From: Actinomycetospora chiangmaiensis DSM 45062
GTDB taxonomy: Bacteria; Actinomycetota; Actinomycetes; Mycobacteriales; Pseudonocardiaceae
NCBI RefSeq assembly: GCF_000379625.1
Contig: NZ_KB903219.1
Coordinates: forward strand, 62,001 to 126,000
Direction of reading: 5' to 3'
Length of the DNA stretch: 64,000 nucleotides
Shown piece by piece: positions 42,206 to 51,283 of the stretch. The notes below the pieces were generated by a model. The model made no database searches, was not told where the DNA came from, and worked only from the letters and a program-made list of their open reading frames with translations. Numbering within the stretch: the first letter of the stretch is position 1; the number at the start of each line of letters is the position of its first letter. Both the position numbers and the translations under genes were made by a program.

Positions 42206-43915
42206 GTGATGGCCGAGCTCGGCGTCGTCGCGGCGTACCTGGCGGCGTCGCTCGCGTTCTTCCACGAGGTCCTCGGACACCTCGGCACCCGGTTCGCGGG
42301 GTGGGTGTCCACCGACGCGTCGCTGTTCACCTGGTGGCTGGGGTGGACCCCCTTCGCCCTCGGGCGCGGGCTGGACCCCCTGACGTCGGGCTGGCAGAAC
42401 GCCCCCCAGGGCGTGAACGGGATGTGGAACACCGGGGTGCCCCTGCTGGCGGTGCTCCTGGCGCCGGTGACGACGACGGCGGGTCCGGTCGTGGCCGACA
42501 ACGTCGCGATGATCCTCGGCCCCGTCGCCTCCGGGTTCGCGGCGCACCGGGCGTTGGCGACGGTGGTCGGCCCGCGGTGGATCCGGGCCCTCGCCGGTCT
42601 CCTCTACGGCTTCGCACCGTTCGTCGTCGGCCACGCGTGGGTCGGCCACGTGAACCTCGTCTGGATGCTCTTCCCGCCGCTGGTGCTCTGGGCGGTCGTC
42701 CGGGTCCTCGCCGCGCCGCGCCGGCCCTGGCTCGCCGGGGCGCTGCTCGGCCTCGGGGTGGCGGCCCAGATGCTCGTGTACACGCAGACGCTGGCGCTCG
42801 GTGCCGTCGCCCTGGTCGTCGCGGCCCTGGTCCTCGGTCTCAGCCACCCGCGGGCAGCATGGCGGAACCTGCCCGCCGTGGGCCGGTCGGCCCTCGCCGC
42901 GGTCATGGTCACCGCGGTGCTCACGGCGTGGCCGGTCTGGCTCCTGCTCCGCGGGCCGAGCCGCCCGCTCGGACCGATCCGCGAGGGCGCCGACACCGGG
43001 GCGGACGCCGCCAACCTGCTCGTCCCCTCGCCCCTGACGGCGATCCGGCCGGGCACCGACGCGCTCGCGACCCGGCTGGCCGCGTTCCCCGGTGAGCAGG
43101 GTTCCTACCTGGGCGTGGCCATGCTGCTCGTCGTCGCGGCGACGCTGCTGATCGTGCGGACCCGCCCCGTCCTGGTCGCCGTCGCCGTCACCGCGGTCCT
43201 CGCGGTGCTCTCGCTCGGCGGGTCGCTGGTGGTCCTCGGCACGGACACCGGCATCCGCCTCCCCTGGCACGTCCTCGAGCCGGTGCCGCTCCTCGGCCAG
43301 GCGGAGACGGGACGGTTCGCCCCGTTCGTCGCGCTCGGGGTGCTCGCCACGTGGGCCATGGCCCTCGAGCACCTCGCGCGCCGCCTGCCCGGCACGGGCG
43401 CGCTGCGCCGCAGCGGTCTCGTCCTCGCGATGACGGCGGTCCTCGCCGCCGGGGCGACCTGGCTCCCCGCGGGCGACCAGCCGTCGGTGGACGCGACGTC
43501 GCCGGCGTTCTTCACCGCGGGCGCGCCCGGTCTCGCCGCGGCCGGCGGCGAGGCGCCGGTGGTCGAGCTCGTGCCCCGTCCGACCTCGGACTGGATGCGG
43601 GGCGGCGGCGACCCGCTGCGCTGGCAGGCGGCGGCCGGCTTCGCCTTCCGCCAGACCGGCGGCTACTTCATCGGCGGCTCCGGGCGCGACCCCGTGGTGC
43701 ACGAGGGCGAGGTCGGACCCTTCCAGCGCGGGATCGGCGACGGCGGTCGCGGGGACGTCGCGGCGGCCCGGGCCGACCTCGCGTCCCGCGGAGTGACCGC
43801 CGTCGTCGTCGTACCCGGAGCGCTCGCCGCCCCCGACGCCGCCCTGGGGTGGGTCCGGGCGGTCACCGGGCGCCCGGGGGCCTTCGTCGGGGACGTCTGG
43901 CTCTTCACGCTCTGA
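42206..43915 (+). CDS. GT-C type membrane glycosyltransferase
   Basis: A 569-residue protein with about twelve helices. A loop after helix 1 reads VSTDASLFTWWLGWTPFALG and another has AWVGHVNLVWMLFPPLVLW. It ends in a soluble C-terminal part (about 430-569). The layout is that of GT-C enzymes and of uncharacterised actinobacterial wall membrane proteins; no sugar can be assigned. A GTG-ATG pair opens the frame (42206, 42209). It is divergent from the Emb gene across 243 bases that probably hold both promoters, and is followed by a GT4 gene. Confidence 0.72.
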   Translation: MMAELGVVAAYLAASLAFFHEVLGHLGTRFAGWVSTDASLFTWWLGWTPFALGRGLDPLTSGWQNAPQGVNGMWNTGVPLLAVLLAPVTTTAGPVVADNVAMILGPVASGFAAHRALATVVGPRWIRALAGLLYGFAPFVVGHAWVGHVNLVWMLFPPLVLWAVVRVLAAPRRPWLAGALLGLGVAAQMLVYTQTLALGAVALVVAALVLGLSHPRAAWRNLPAVGRSALAAVMVTAVLTAWPVWLLLRGPSRPLGPIREGADTGADAANLLVPSPLTAIRPGTDALATRLAAFPGEQGSYLGVAMLLVVAATLLIVRTRPVLVAVAVTAVLAVLSLGGSLVVLGTDTGIRLPWHVLEPVPLLGQAETGRFAPFVALGVLATWAMALEHLARRLPGTGALRRSGLVLAMTAVLAAGATWLPAGDQPSVDATSPAFFTAGAPGLAAAGGEAPVVELVPRPTSDWMRGGGDPLRWQAAAGFAFRQTGGYFIGGSGRDPVVHEGEVGPFQRGIGDGGRGDVAAARADLASRGVTAVVVVPGALAAPDAALGWVRAVTGRPGAFVGDVWLFTL

Positions 43916-43952
43916 CCCTCGGGGTCGTCCTGTCGCCCGCCGTGAGCGGGGC

Positions 43953-45194
43953 GTGGCCGGACGACGGGGCGGGACCGCTACCGTGGGTTCTGCATCGAGA
44001 CACCGGCTGCGCGGGGCCTCTCGGGGCCGGGGGCGGTCTCGTCGACACGAGCAGGGAGGCGCGACCATCGTTCGCACCGAGTCGCCCGTCGAGAACGACC
44101 TGGTCATCGTCCTGACCTACTACGCGCCCTACGTCTCGGGGCTGACGAACGTCGCGCGCGACGTCGCGGAGGGGCTCGCGGCCCGCGGCTGGCGCGTGTG
44201 CGTGGTCGCGAGCCGGCACGACGACTCGCTGCCGGGCACCGAGACGATCAACGGTGTCCGCGTCGTCCGCGCCCCGGTGCTGGCCCGGGTGGGCAAGGGC
44301 ACGATCGGGATCAACCTCACCCGCCTGGCGTTGCGCGAGATGCGGCGCTCGCGGATCGCGAACCTGCACCTCCCGCTCATCGAGGCCGGCCTGCTCACGC
44401 GCCTCGCCCCGATCCCGGTGGTGTCGACCTACCACTGCGACGTGAGCCTCCCCCCGGGCGCGGTCAACGCCCTGCAGCGCGAGGCGGTGGACCGCTCGAA
44501 CCGGGGCGGCCTGCGGCGGTCGGTGGCGACGATCGTGACCAGTGAGGACTACGCCCGGCAGAGCCGGCTGTGGGCCGACATCGCCCCGCACATGGTCGCC
44601 ATCCCGCCACCCTGCGCGCCGGTCGAGCCGGCGGCCCCCACCTACCGGCGCGGCGACGGGTTCCACGTCGGTTTCCTCGGACGCATCGTCGAGGAGAAGG
44701 GCGTCGAGCACCTGGTCGACGCCTTCCTCGGGCTCGACGATCCCGACGCCCGCCTCCTGATCGGTGGGGACCACAGCCGGATCGCCGGCGGCAGCGTCGT
44801 CGACCGGGTCCGGGCCCACATCGGCGGCGACCCCCGGGTCGAGCTGCTCGGGTTCGTCCCCGACGAGCGGCTCGGCGAGTTCTACGCCTCCATCGACACC
44901 TTCGCCCTGCCCTCGGTCAACGCCTTCGAGGCCTTCGGGATCGTGCAGGTCGTGGGCATGCTCGCCGGGGTGCCGGCCCTCGCGAGCGACCTCCCCGGGG
45001 TGCGGCTCCCGGTGGAGCGCACCGGGTTCGGCCGCATCGTGGCGCCCGGCGACGTCGCCGGGCTCCGGGAGGCCCTGCGCGCCCTCCGCGACACGCCGCC
45101 GGACCGCGCGGCCGGTCGCGCCGCGGCCGCCGCGGACTTCAGCGTCGACTCCGTCCTCGACGCCTACGAGGCCGTCTTCACCAAGGCCGGCTGA
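43953..45194 (+). CDS. Glycosyltransferase family 4
   Basis: A GT-B glycosyltransferase that uses a nucleotide sugar. Seen: VLTYYAPYVSGLTNVARDVA (acceptor side), DARLLIGGDHSRIAGG, VGFLGRIVEEKGVEHLVDAF (donor domain), and NAFEAFGIVQVVGMLAGVPALA, the Ex7E region. The acceptor is unknown. The start is uncertain. A GTG at 43953 or 43983 gives a long basic extension. The natural N-terminus (IVRTESPVENDL) begins at an ATC (44067), seven bases after a strong AGGGAGG site (44053-44059), so an unusual ATC start is possible. It follows the GT-C gene. Confidence 0.85.
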   Translation: MAGRRGGTATVGSASRHRLRGASRGRGRSRRHEQGGATIVRTESPVENDLVIVLTYYAPYVSGLTNVARDVAEGLAARGWRVCVVASRHDDSLPGTETINGVRVVRAPVLARVGKGTIGINLTRLALREMRRSRIANLHLPLIEAGLLTRLAPIPVVSTYHCDVSLPPGAVNALQREAVDRSNRGGLRRSVATIVTSEDYARQSRLWADIAPHMVAIPPPCAPVEPAAPTYRRGDGFHVGFLGRIVEEKGVEHLVDAFLGLDDPDARLLIGGDHSRIAGGSVVDRVRAHIGGDPRVELLGFVPDERLGEFYASIDTFALPSVNAFEAFGIVQVVGMLAGVPALASDLPGVRLPVERTGFGRIVAPGDVAGLREALRALRDTPPDRAAGRAAAAADFSVDSVLDAYEAVFTKAG

Positions 45195-45201
45195 CCAGGC
45201 G

Positions 45202-48200
45202 TCAGGGCCGGACGACGCCGTCCTCGCCGACCGGCACCGAGAAGGTCGTGTTGGGCGCGGGCTGCCAGCCCGGGACCGTGACCCGTCGCGGGTCGATCGT
45301 GTAGCGGTCGTCGGGCAGCGGGTCGCGGAGCGTGTAGACCTGGATCGGGACGGGCGGCGCGTCCCGGAAGCGGGCCGAGAGCTGGGTGACCGCGGAGTTG
45401 CGGTAGCTCGGCACGAACAGTCCCCCGCGCACCGGGAGGAACGCGCTGTCGGAGACCCCGGAGAGCGGCTGGTCGCCCCAGGTGACGACCGTGGCGACGG
45501 GTTCGCTGACACCGTCGGCCGCCCGCGGGGCGCGCAGGCAGGGGAACATGAAGGCCGTCGGCCAGCCGACCGCGGTCGCCGAGCCCGGCGGCACCAGGTC
45601 CGCCAACGGCGTCCACCGCTGCACGAGCGGCGCGGTGACCGCCGTCCAGCCCCCCGTCCCGGCGTCGCCGTCGACGACGACCAGGCGGACCTCCGTGGCC
45701 CCCGGCGGCGGCGAGGCCGGGCCGTCGAGCGTGACCGAGCGCCACTCCCGGGCGTCGACGGCCTTCCCGCCCTGGCCCTGGCCGAGACGGGGGGCCTCGA
45801 CGACGCCCGTCGGGGTCCGGAACTCCGCGCGCACCTCGTCGCCGTCCCCGGTCCGCCCCGAGACGTAGAGCGAGACCGGCAGCGCGTCGGCGTCCGTCGG
45901 CAGGGCGTACCAGGGCGTGGTGAACGTGCCCGTCCCCGCGCCGTCCGCGGGCGTCACGCCGTCCGGTCCCGGCCGGTGGCTGCCCCAGACCGGCACCCCC
46001 GTCACCGGGGGCGGGCTCGACGGGGACCACGTCCCGCCCGGGAAGGCGTCGCCGTCGGCGGTCGGGGCGCCCTCCGCCGTCGGGAGCACCCGGGCCGTGC
46101 GTGGGTCGAGGGCCTCCACGGCCTGCTCGGCCCCGCACCGGCTCGCCAGCGGGTCCCGAAGGGCGTCGGCGCCCGGGGAGTAGGTGTCCAGGGTGCGCAC
46201 GGCGGCGTACCCGAAGCTCCCCAGCAGGTACGTCAGCGAGACGAGGAGGGCCACCGTCGCCACGACCGGCACGGCGGTCAGGGCGGACCCGGCCCCGAGC
46301 GGGCGGCCCCGCCGGCGCGCCAGCACCCCGATCGCGACCGTCACCACCACGGCGCCCAGCAGCCACCACACCGGCGACCCGAAGCGCACGAAGGACACCG
46401 CCGGCGCCTCGGTCGGGTGAGGCATGCCGAGCAGCCAGGAGTACGCCCAGGTGTTGGGCCCGTTCATCGACAGGGCGACGACGAACGCGAGGCCGACGAG
46501 CGCCCCGACGCCGACCGGCCACCGCACGGGCCGGTCGGGGTGCGCCCGGGCCAGCCCGGGGCCGAGGACGAGGACGCCGGCGAGGACGACCGTGCCGATC
46601 CCCGCCAACGAACCGAAGTGGTGGGTCCACTTGCTCGGGGTCATCCACAGCAGCAGGAACCCGAGCAGGGTCGTCAGGCCCGCGAACCGCAGTCGCGGCG
46701 GCCAACCGCGTCGACCCGCCGCCAGGAGGAGGAAGCCGACGAGGACGAACAACGTGAGCAGGACGGGGAGGCGCTTGGCGTAGCTGCCCATCGGCGCGGT
46801 GTCGCTGAGCAGGTAGTTCCACCGCACGATCTCGGTGGACCAGCTCTCCGGGTACTGCAGGCCGCGGAAGATCTGCTGGGCGCGCAGGAAGTCGCGCAGC
46901 GAGCCGTCGGCGAAGGCCAGGAACGAGACGACGCCCCCGGCCGCGACGACGCCGACCAGGGCGGGCAGGGCGACGTGCCGGCCGCGGGCCCGCAGCACCC
47001 GCCAGCACGCGGGCGCCCCGACGAGCAGCGGCGCCAGCGCGACGAAGCCCGTGGTGCCGGCGGTGAAGCCCACCCCCGCCGCGGCGACCGCGAGGCCCAT
47101 CGGCAGCAGCCGGTCCCGCTCGACGGCCCGCATGAGCGCCACCGAACTGGCCATCACGCTGGCGGCGACGACCGCCTCGGGCCGCACCCCCATGTCGTAC
47201 GGGAGCCACCAGGCGAGGAAGGCGGCGCCCAGGACGACGGGGAGGACGCGGCCCACCACCCGGCCCTCGAGGAGCGGCCGGGTGAAGGCACGCACCAGGA
47301 ACCAGGTCGCCAGCCCGAACGCCAACGCGGGCAGGCGGAGGACGACGGGGCTCGTCCCGGCGACGCCCTGCCAGCCGGCGAGGGCGTAGTAGATCCAGGT
47401 GTAGGGCGTGAACGCCTGGTCGTAGAGCTGGTAGTAGTTCCCGACGAAGCCCGAGAAGGGCACGTTCGCCGCCATCGCGGAGTAGTAGCCGTCGTCGTCG
47501 GTGGTGGGCGCGATGAAGGTCCACGCGAGCATCACCAGCGGGACGAGGACGTCGACCACGGCGGGCCGACGCCACCGGACCCGCTCCGGACTCCCGGGCC
47601 GCTCCCGGTCGAGCAGCCCGAGCCCGACGAGCGCGACGACGACGGCGAGCACCAGGACGACCAGGACGACGACCTTGAGCGGGGTCGGCGAGGTGGCGAA
47701 CTCGTCGTCCGGGGACAGCCGGACCTGCAGCCCCGGCGCACTCGACAGCGAACTGACCAGCGCGTCGACGTCCGGCTGCGACGTCCCGGGCAGGCGGCTC
47801 ACCACGGCGCCGTCGACCGTCGTCACGAGCCCGCCGAGGTCGCCGTGGATCGCGACGTCACAGGCCGAGGCGGGCCCGTCGGACACCGTCTGCCCGCGGG
47901 TGGTCACCACGAGCCGGTCGCCGCGCACGACCGCGCTGAGCCCGGCGGCCTCCGCGGCCGGGAAGCCCGGGCGGAACGTCGACACGACGACCCCGTCGGC
48001 GGTCCGCGCGGCCGCCGCCACGTCGGCGCAGGTGAAGCGGACGTCGAGCGCGACGGGACGCTGCGCGACGAGCCCGAGGTCCGTCGACTGCGGCGCACCC
48101 GGCTGCTGCGGCCAGGAGATCACCGGCCGGTCGACCGACACCGGGAGCAGCGGCAGGAGGACCGCGCAGACGATCGCGACCACCCCGCCGACCGCCGTGA

Positions 48201-48288
48201 CGACCGCGGCCACCGACCAGCCCCGGGACACGGGCGGCTCGGTGCTCGCCGAGGTCCGGGCCGCGAGGTCCTGCGGGGTGGCGGTCAC
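45202..48288 (-). CDS. Arabinosyltransferase, Emb family
   Basis: A 1028-residue Emb-type protein, the third in the window. Helix 1 near 27-50 is followed by an extracellular domain to about 200. The GT-C core has the catalytic loop FIAPTTDDDGYYSAMAANVP (Asp triplet at about 264-266), then YYQLYDQAFTPYTWIYYALA. The carbohydrate-binding C-terminus ends near AAVDG-like FPCLRAPRAADGVSEP. It shares the overall pattern of the gene at 38549 and probably arose from it by duplication. The start ATG at 48288 is clear. It converges on the GT4 gene with a 7-base gap. Confidence 0.92.
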   Translation of the reverse strand: MTATPQDLAARTSASTEPPVSRGWSVAAVVTAVGGVVAIVCAVLLPLLPVSVDRPVISWPQQPGAPQSTDLGLVAQRPVALDVRFTCADVAAAARTADGVVVSTFRPGFPAAEAAGLSAVVRGDRLVVTTRGQTVSDGPASACDVAIHGDLGGLVTTVDGAVVSRLPGTSQPDVDALVSSLSSAPGLQVRLSPDDEFATSPTPLKVVVLVVLVLAVVVALVGLGLLDRERPGSPERVRWRRPAVVDVLVPLVMLAWTFIAPTTDDDGYYSAMAANVPFSGFVGNYYQLYDQAFTPYTWIYYALAGWQGVAGTSPVVLRLPALAFGLATWFLVRAFTRPLLEGRVVGRVLPVVLGAAFLAWWLPYDMGVRPEAVVAASVMASSVALMRAVERDRLLPMGLAVAAAGVGFTAGTTGFVALAPLLVGAPACWRVLRARGRHVALPALVGVVAAGGVVSFLAFADGSLRDFLRAQQIFRGLQYPESWSTEIVRWNYLLSDTAPMGSYAKRLPVLLTLFVLVGFLLLAAGRRGWPPRLRFAGLTTLLGFLLLWMTPSKWTHHFGSLAGIGTVVLAGVLVLGPGLARAHPDRPVRWPVGVGALVGLAFVVALSMNGPNTWAYSWLLGMPHPTEAPAVSFVRFGSPVWWLLGAVVVTVAIGVLARRRGRPLGAGSALTAVPVVATVALLVSLTYLLGSFGYAAVRTLDTYSPGADALRDPLASRCGAEQAVEALDPRTARVLPTAEGAPTADGDAFPGGTWSPSSPPPVTGVPVWGSHRPGPDGVTPADGAGTGTFTTPWYALPTDADALPVSLYVSGRTGDGDEVRAEFRTPTGVVEAPRLGQGQGGKAVDAREWRSVTLDGPASPPPGATEVRLVVVDGDAGTGGWTAVTAPLVQRWTPLADLVPPGSATAVGWPTAFMFPCLRAPRAADGVSEPVATVVTWGDQPLSGVSDSAFLPVRGGLFVPSYRNSAVTQLSARFRDAPPVPIQVYTLRDPLPDDRYTIDPRRVTVPGWQPAPNTTFSVPVGEDGVVRP

Positions 48289-48401
48289 GCGTGGTGCTCC
48301 GGGTCACGACGGGAGGGGGGCATCGCCGAACGTAGCAAGGCGCCCGTCGGCCCCCGGGGAGAGGTGGCCCGTGACCCGCGGGCCGGCCCCCCGTCCGCGA
48401 C

Positions 48402-50279
48402 TCAGTCGATCCCGAACAGGCGTCGCCAGTTGTCGACGCCCGTGAGCTGCGGTGCCGCGGCGCGCCAGCGCCCCGCCGCCGCGTCGCCCTCGCGGACGAG
48501 CCGCCAGAGCACCGCCGCGCCGTTCCGACCGAGCCGCCGCAGCAGCTCGGGGTCGCGCTGCCGTACCCGGACCCCCGCCTGGCCCGCGTCGGTGACCGCG
48601 ACCCGGTCGAACAGGGCCATGTGCCACCAGTCGGCCTCGCCGGCCCCGACGAGGCCCTCGTGGAACGGCACCCGGCCGGTCACCTGCTGCACGATCCGCT
48701 TGGCCCAGACGGCCTTCGTCCGCGTCGGCTTCCCGCCGGCGCGGACGACGGGCATCTGGGCGGGTCCGAGGGTCGGCGCCTCGGCGATCGGGTGCATCAC
48801 CGTCTCCGGGTAGGAGGACCGCTCGGCCCGGATGCGGGCGGTGGCGTCGACCCCGCCGTCGCGCAGCACGTCCGGCCCGGCCAGGAAGTCCTCGACGGCG
48901 CGGATCAGGGTCGCCGCCAGCCCGTAGTTCATGGACAGCAGGTAGCGGCCGAGCAGCTCACCGAGGGTCGCCGCCACGTGCCGCACCGGGAACCCGCTGT
49001 GCAGCGCCGAGGTGATCATGGCGTTGCGCAGGTTGAAGTAGCGGTGCCAGTCGTCCCAGTCCTTCCACGGGAAGTCGGCGTGCCACAGCCCGGCGCCGGG
49101 CAGCGTCACCGTCGGGACGCCGTGCGCGCGGCCGCGGTAGCTGTACTCGACGTCGTCCCACTGGAAGAACAGCGGCAGCGGGTAGCCCATGGCCCGCGTG
49201 ACCTCGACCGGGATGAGGCACGACCACCAGCCGGTGTAGCCCGCGTCGACCCGGCGGTCCTGCACGTTCTTCGTGCCGTCCGGCAGGTAGGCGGTGACGT
49301 CCGACTCGCCGACGGCGCCCGGGGAGACGTGGCCGTTGGTCAGGTCCTCGAGCACCGCGTACTCGGCCCCGGCCAGGACCTGGGTGGGGTGCAGCAGGTT
49401 GAGCATCTGCGCGCCCACGATGGTCGGGTGGCTCGTGTACTGCGCGAACGCCGAGAGGCGGACGACGACCTCGGGCTCGCAACGCACGTCGTCGTCCATG
49501 AACAGCGCGTCGGTGGGCACCTCGCCGGCCGTCGTGACGACCTCGTGCAGGCCGCGGGTGAAGCCGCCGGAACCGCCGAGGTTCGGCTGCCGGAGGTAGC
49601 GCAGCTGCTCGCCCAGCACGGCGCTCACCACGTCGAAGGCGGGGCGGCTCTCGACGGGGTCGGTGCCCTGGTCGACGACGATGATCTCGTCGACGAGCGC
49701 GGTCGCCCCGGGGTCGTCGGCGAGGGCGGTGAGGGTGGCCGCGCAGTCGTCGGCCCGGTTGTGGGTGCAGATGACGATGCTGGTGTGGCGCGGCACCGCG
49801 GGCGCCTCGACCGTCCAGCGGACGTCCTCGAGCAGGAGCTCGGCGTCGTCGGTGACGAGCTCGACCCACAGGCCGCCCCCGTCGAGGAACCGGTCGAGCC
49901 GGGCCTCGAGCCGGACGTCCTCGGCCTCGGCGTCGTGGACCGCGACGGTGCGCGGGACACCGTTGGTGTCCGAGGCGCGCAGCATCACGCGGCCGGCGCC
50001 GCGGATGCGGCCCTCGAAGCGCACGGAGCGGGCCGTGGTCCAGCGCTGCCAGTAGGCGGCGGGGAACCGCCCGAAGTAGGTGTTGGTGGAGACCCGGCCG
50101 AAGGGGCCGACGCGGACGTGGGCGCGGCGGCGCTCGGCGTGCCCGGCGATGACCTCGACGTACATCTCGTCGGGGATCTCGGGCACGGGCCCGGTGAACA
50201 GCCCGCGCTGCACCACCAGCCGCCCGGTCGCTGCGGCCGACCGGGCGGGCCGCATCGTCTCGGTCTGCAGGTCCGTCAC
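48402..50279 (-). CDS. GlfT2-like galactofuranosyltransferase paralog
   Basis: A 625-residue protein with the GlfT2 layout: N-terminal beta-sandwich (about 15-165, GRFPAAYWQRWTTARSVRFE), GT2 core (about 170-420) and a helical C-terminus. The donor motif is LFMDDDVRCEPE (Asp at about 261-263). Others are WWSCLIPVEV and FFQWDDVEYSYRGRA with the active-site WDD, and LWHADFPWKD. UDP-galactofuranose would be the donor. It is less like mycobacterial GlfT2 than the gene at 62808, which has the true N-terminal signature. A GTG at 50279 is used. Confidence 0.85.
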   Translation of the reverse strand: MTDLQTETMRPARSAAATGRLVVQRGLFTGPVPEIPDEMYVEVIAGHAERRRAHVRVGPFGRVSTNTYFGRFPAAYWQRWTTARSVRFEGRIRGAGRVMLRASDTNGVPRTVAVHDAEAEDVRLEARLDRFLDGGGLWVELVTDDAELLLEDVRWTVEAPAVPRHTSIVICTHNRADDCAATLTALADDPGATALVDEIIVVDQGTDPVESRPAFDVVSAVLGEQLRYLRQPNLGGSGGFTRGLHEVVTTAGEVPTDALFMDDDVRCEPEVVVRLSAFAQYTSHPTIVGAQMLNLLHPTQVLAGAEYAVLEDLTNGHVSPGAVGESDVTAYLPDGTKNVQDRRVDAGYTGWWSCLIPVEVTRAMGYPLPLFFQWDDVEYSYRGRAHGVPTVTLPGAGLWHADFPWKDWDDWHRYFNLRNAMITSALHSGFPVRHVAATLGELLGRYLLSMNYGLAATLIRAVEDFLAGPDVLRDGGVDATARIRAERSSYPETVMHPIAEAPTLGPAQMPVVRAGGKPTRTKAVWAKRIVQQVTGRVPFHEGLVGAGEADWWHMALFDRVAVTDAGQAGVRVRQRDPELLRRLGRNGAAVLWRLVREGDAAAGRWRAAAPQLTGVDNWRRLFGID

Positions 50280-50331
50280 GAGCCCAACCCTCTCCCCGAC
50301 TGTGCTCCCCGCAGCGTAGGAGACGACCGGG

Positions 50332-51273
50332 TCAGGCCCGGCCGCCGGTGCCGGAGGCCGGCCGGGCGGCGGGCGCCGCGACGTCACGGATCCCGGTGAC
50401 GACGGCGACCACCTGCTCGTTGTCGTGGGTGAAGGCCTCGTAGACGAAGTCGACGTCGTGGGCGGCGACGTACTCCCGCCACGCCCGGTGCTCGCCGTCC
50501 TGCCAGCCCGGGTGGTTGAGGTACTCGTCGAACACGACGACCGAGCCGGGCCGCAGGCGGGGGCCCACCAGCTCGAGGACGGTGGTCGTGGAGGAGTACA
50601 GGTCGGCGTCGAGGTGGAGCAGGTCCACCGGCCCCGGGTGCTCTGCGAGGAAGGCGGGCAGCGTGTCGGCGAACCACCCGACGACGAGCTCGGCCCCCTC
50701 GACCGTCGGGAGCTCCTCGACCGCGAACGTGCCCGCGCGGAAGCCGGCCCGCCAGTCCTCCGGGAGGCCCTCGAACGAGTCGAAGCCGTACACCCCGGAG
50801 CCCGCGCGGGCGGCCGCGATCTGACGCAGGGTGCGGCCGCTGTACACGCCGAACTCCAGTGCCATCCCGCCGGTCGGGGCGAGGGACAGTGCGTGCGCGA
50901 GCGTCTCGTGCGGCGTGGGGAAGGTGCGGGCGCCGGCCATGGCCTCCCGGACGAAGGCCGCGCTCGACCCGACCGCCTCCCGTTCGCCGGCGGCCAGCAT
51001 GTCCCGGCGGTCGCGCACCTCGCGGGCGTGCATCGCCTCGCGGAGGTCCCGCAGCTGCGCCGAGAGCTCCTCGAACCGCCGGTCCTGCTCGCGCCGCAGG
51101 TCCGCGAGCGCGGGGGCCGTCGCGTCCGCGACCGCGTCGAGCAGACGGACTCGCAGGGCGTGCCGGGCGCGTCGGTGCAGGGAGGCCACGTCGTCATGGA
51201 AGACCGGCCGCGGCCCCGACGTCGAGGCCCGCCGCGTCGACCGGCGCGCGAGGTGCGCCGGGTCGTCGCCCAC
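50332..51273 (-). CDS. TylF/MycF-type O-methyltransferase
   Basis: A 313-residue methyltransferase. A Arg/Glu-rich coiled coil (about 55-90) precedes a SAM-binding domain: MALEFGVYSGRTLRQIAA near 135-152, then HLDADLYSSTTTVLELVGPR near 217-236 and SVVVFDEYLNHPG, the features of TylF/macrocin O-methyltransferases. Relatives methylate sugars and cell-surface glycans. The GTG at 51273 is ten bases from the end of the acyltransferase gene on the same strand, so the two are likely co-transcribed. Confidence 0.8.
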   Translation of the reverse strand: MGDDPAHLARRSTRRASTSGPRPVFHDDVASLHRRARHALRVRLLDAVADATAPALADLRREQDRRFEELSAQLRDLREAMHAREVRDRRDMLAAGEREAVGSSAAFVREAMAGARTFPTPHETLAHALSLAPTGGMALEFGVYSGRTLRQIAAARAGSGVYGFDSFEGLPEDWRAGFRAGTFAVEELPTVEGAELVVGWFADTLPAFLAEHPGPVDLLHLDADLYSSTTTVLELVGPRLRPGSVVVFDEYLNHPGWQDGEHRAWREYVAAHDVDFVYEAFTHDNEQVVAVVTGIRDVAAPAARPASGTGGRA

Positions 51274-51283
51274 CGGGCGTGGC

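Noticed and set aside
44764-48813. Plus-strand open frame of about 1350 codons
   Set aside because: It covers the antisense of the Emb gene at 45202-48288 and is rich in Arg, Gly and Pro with no recognisable fold.
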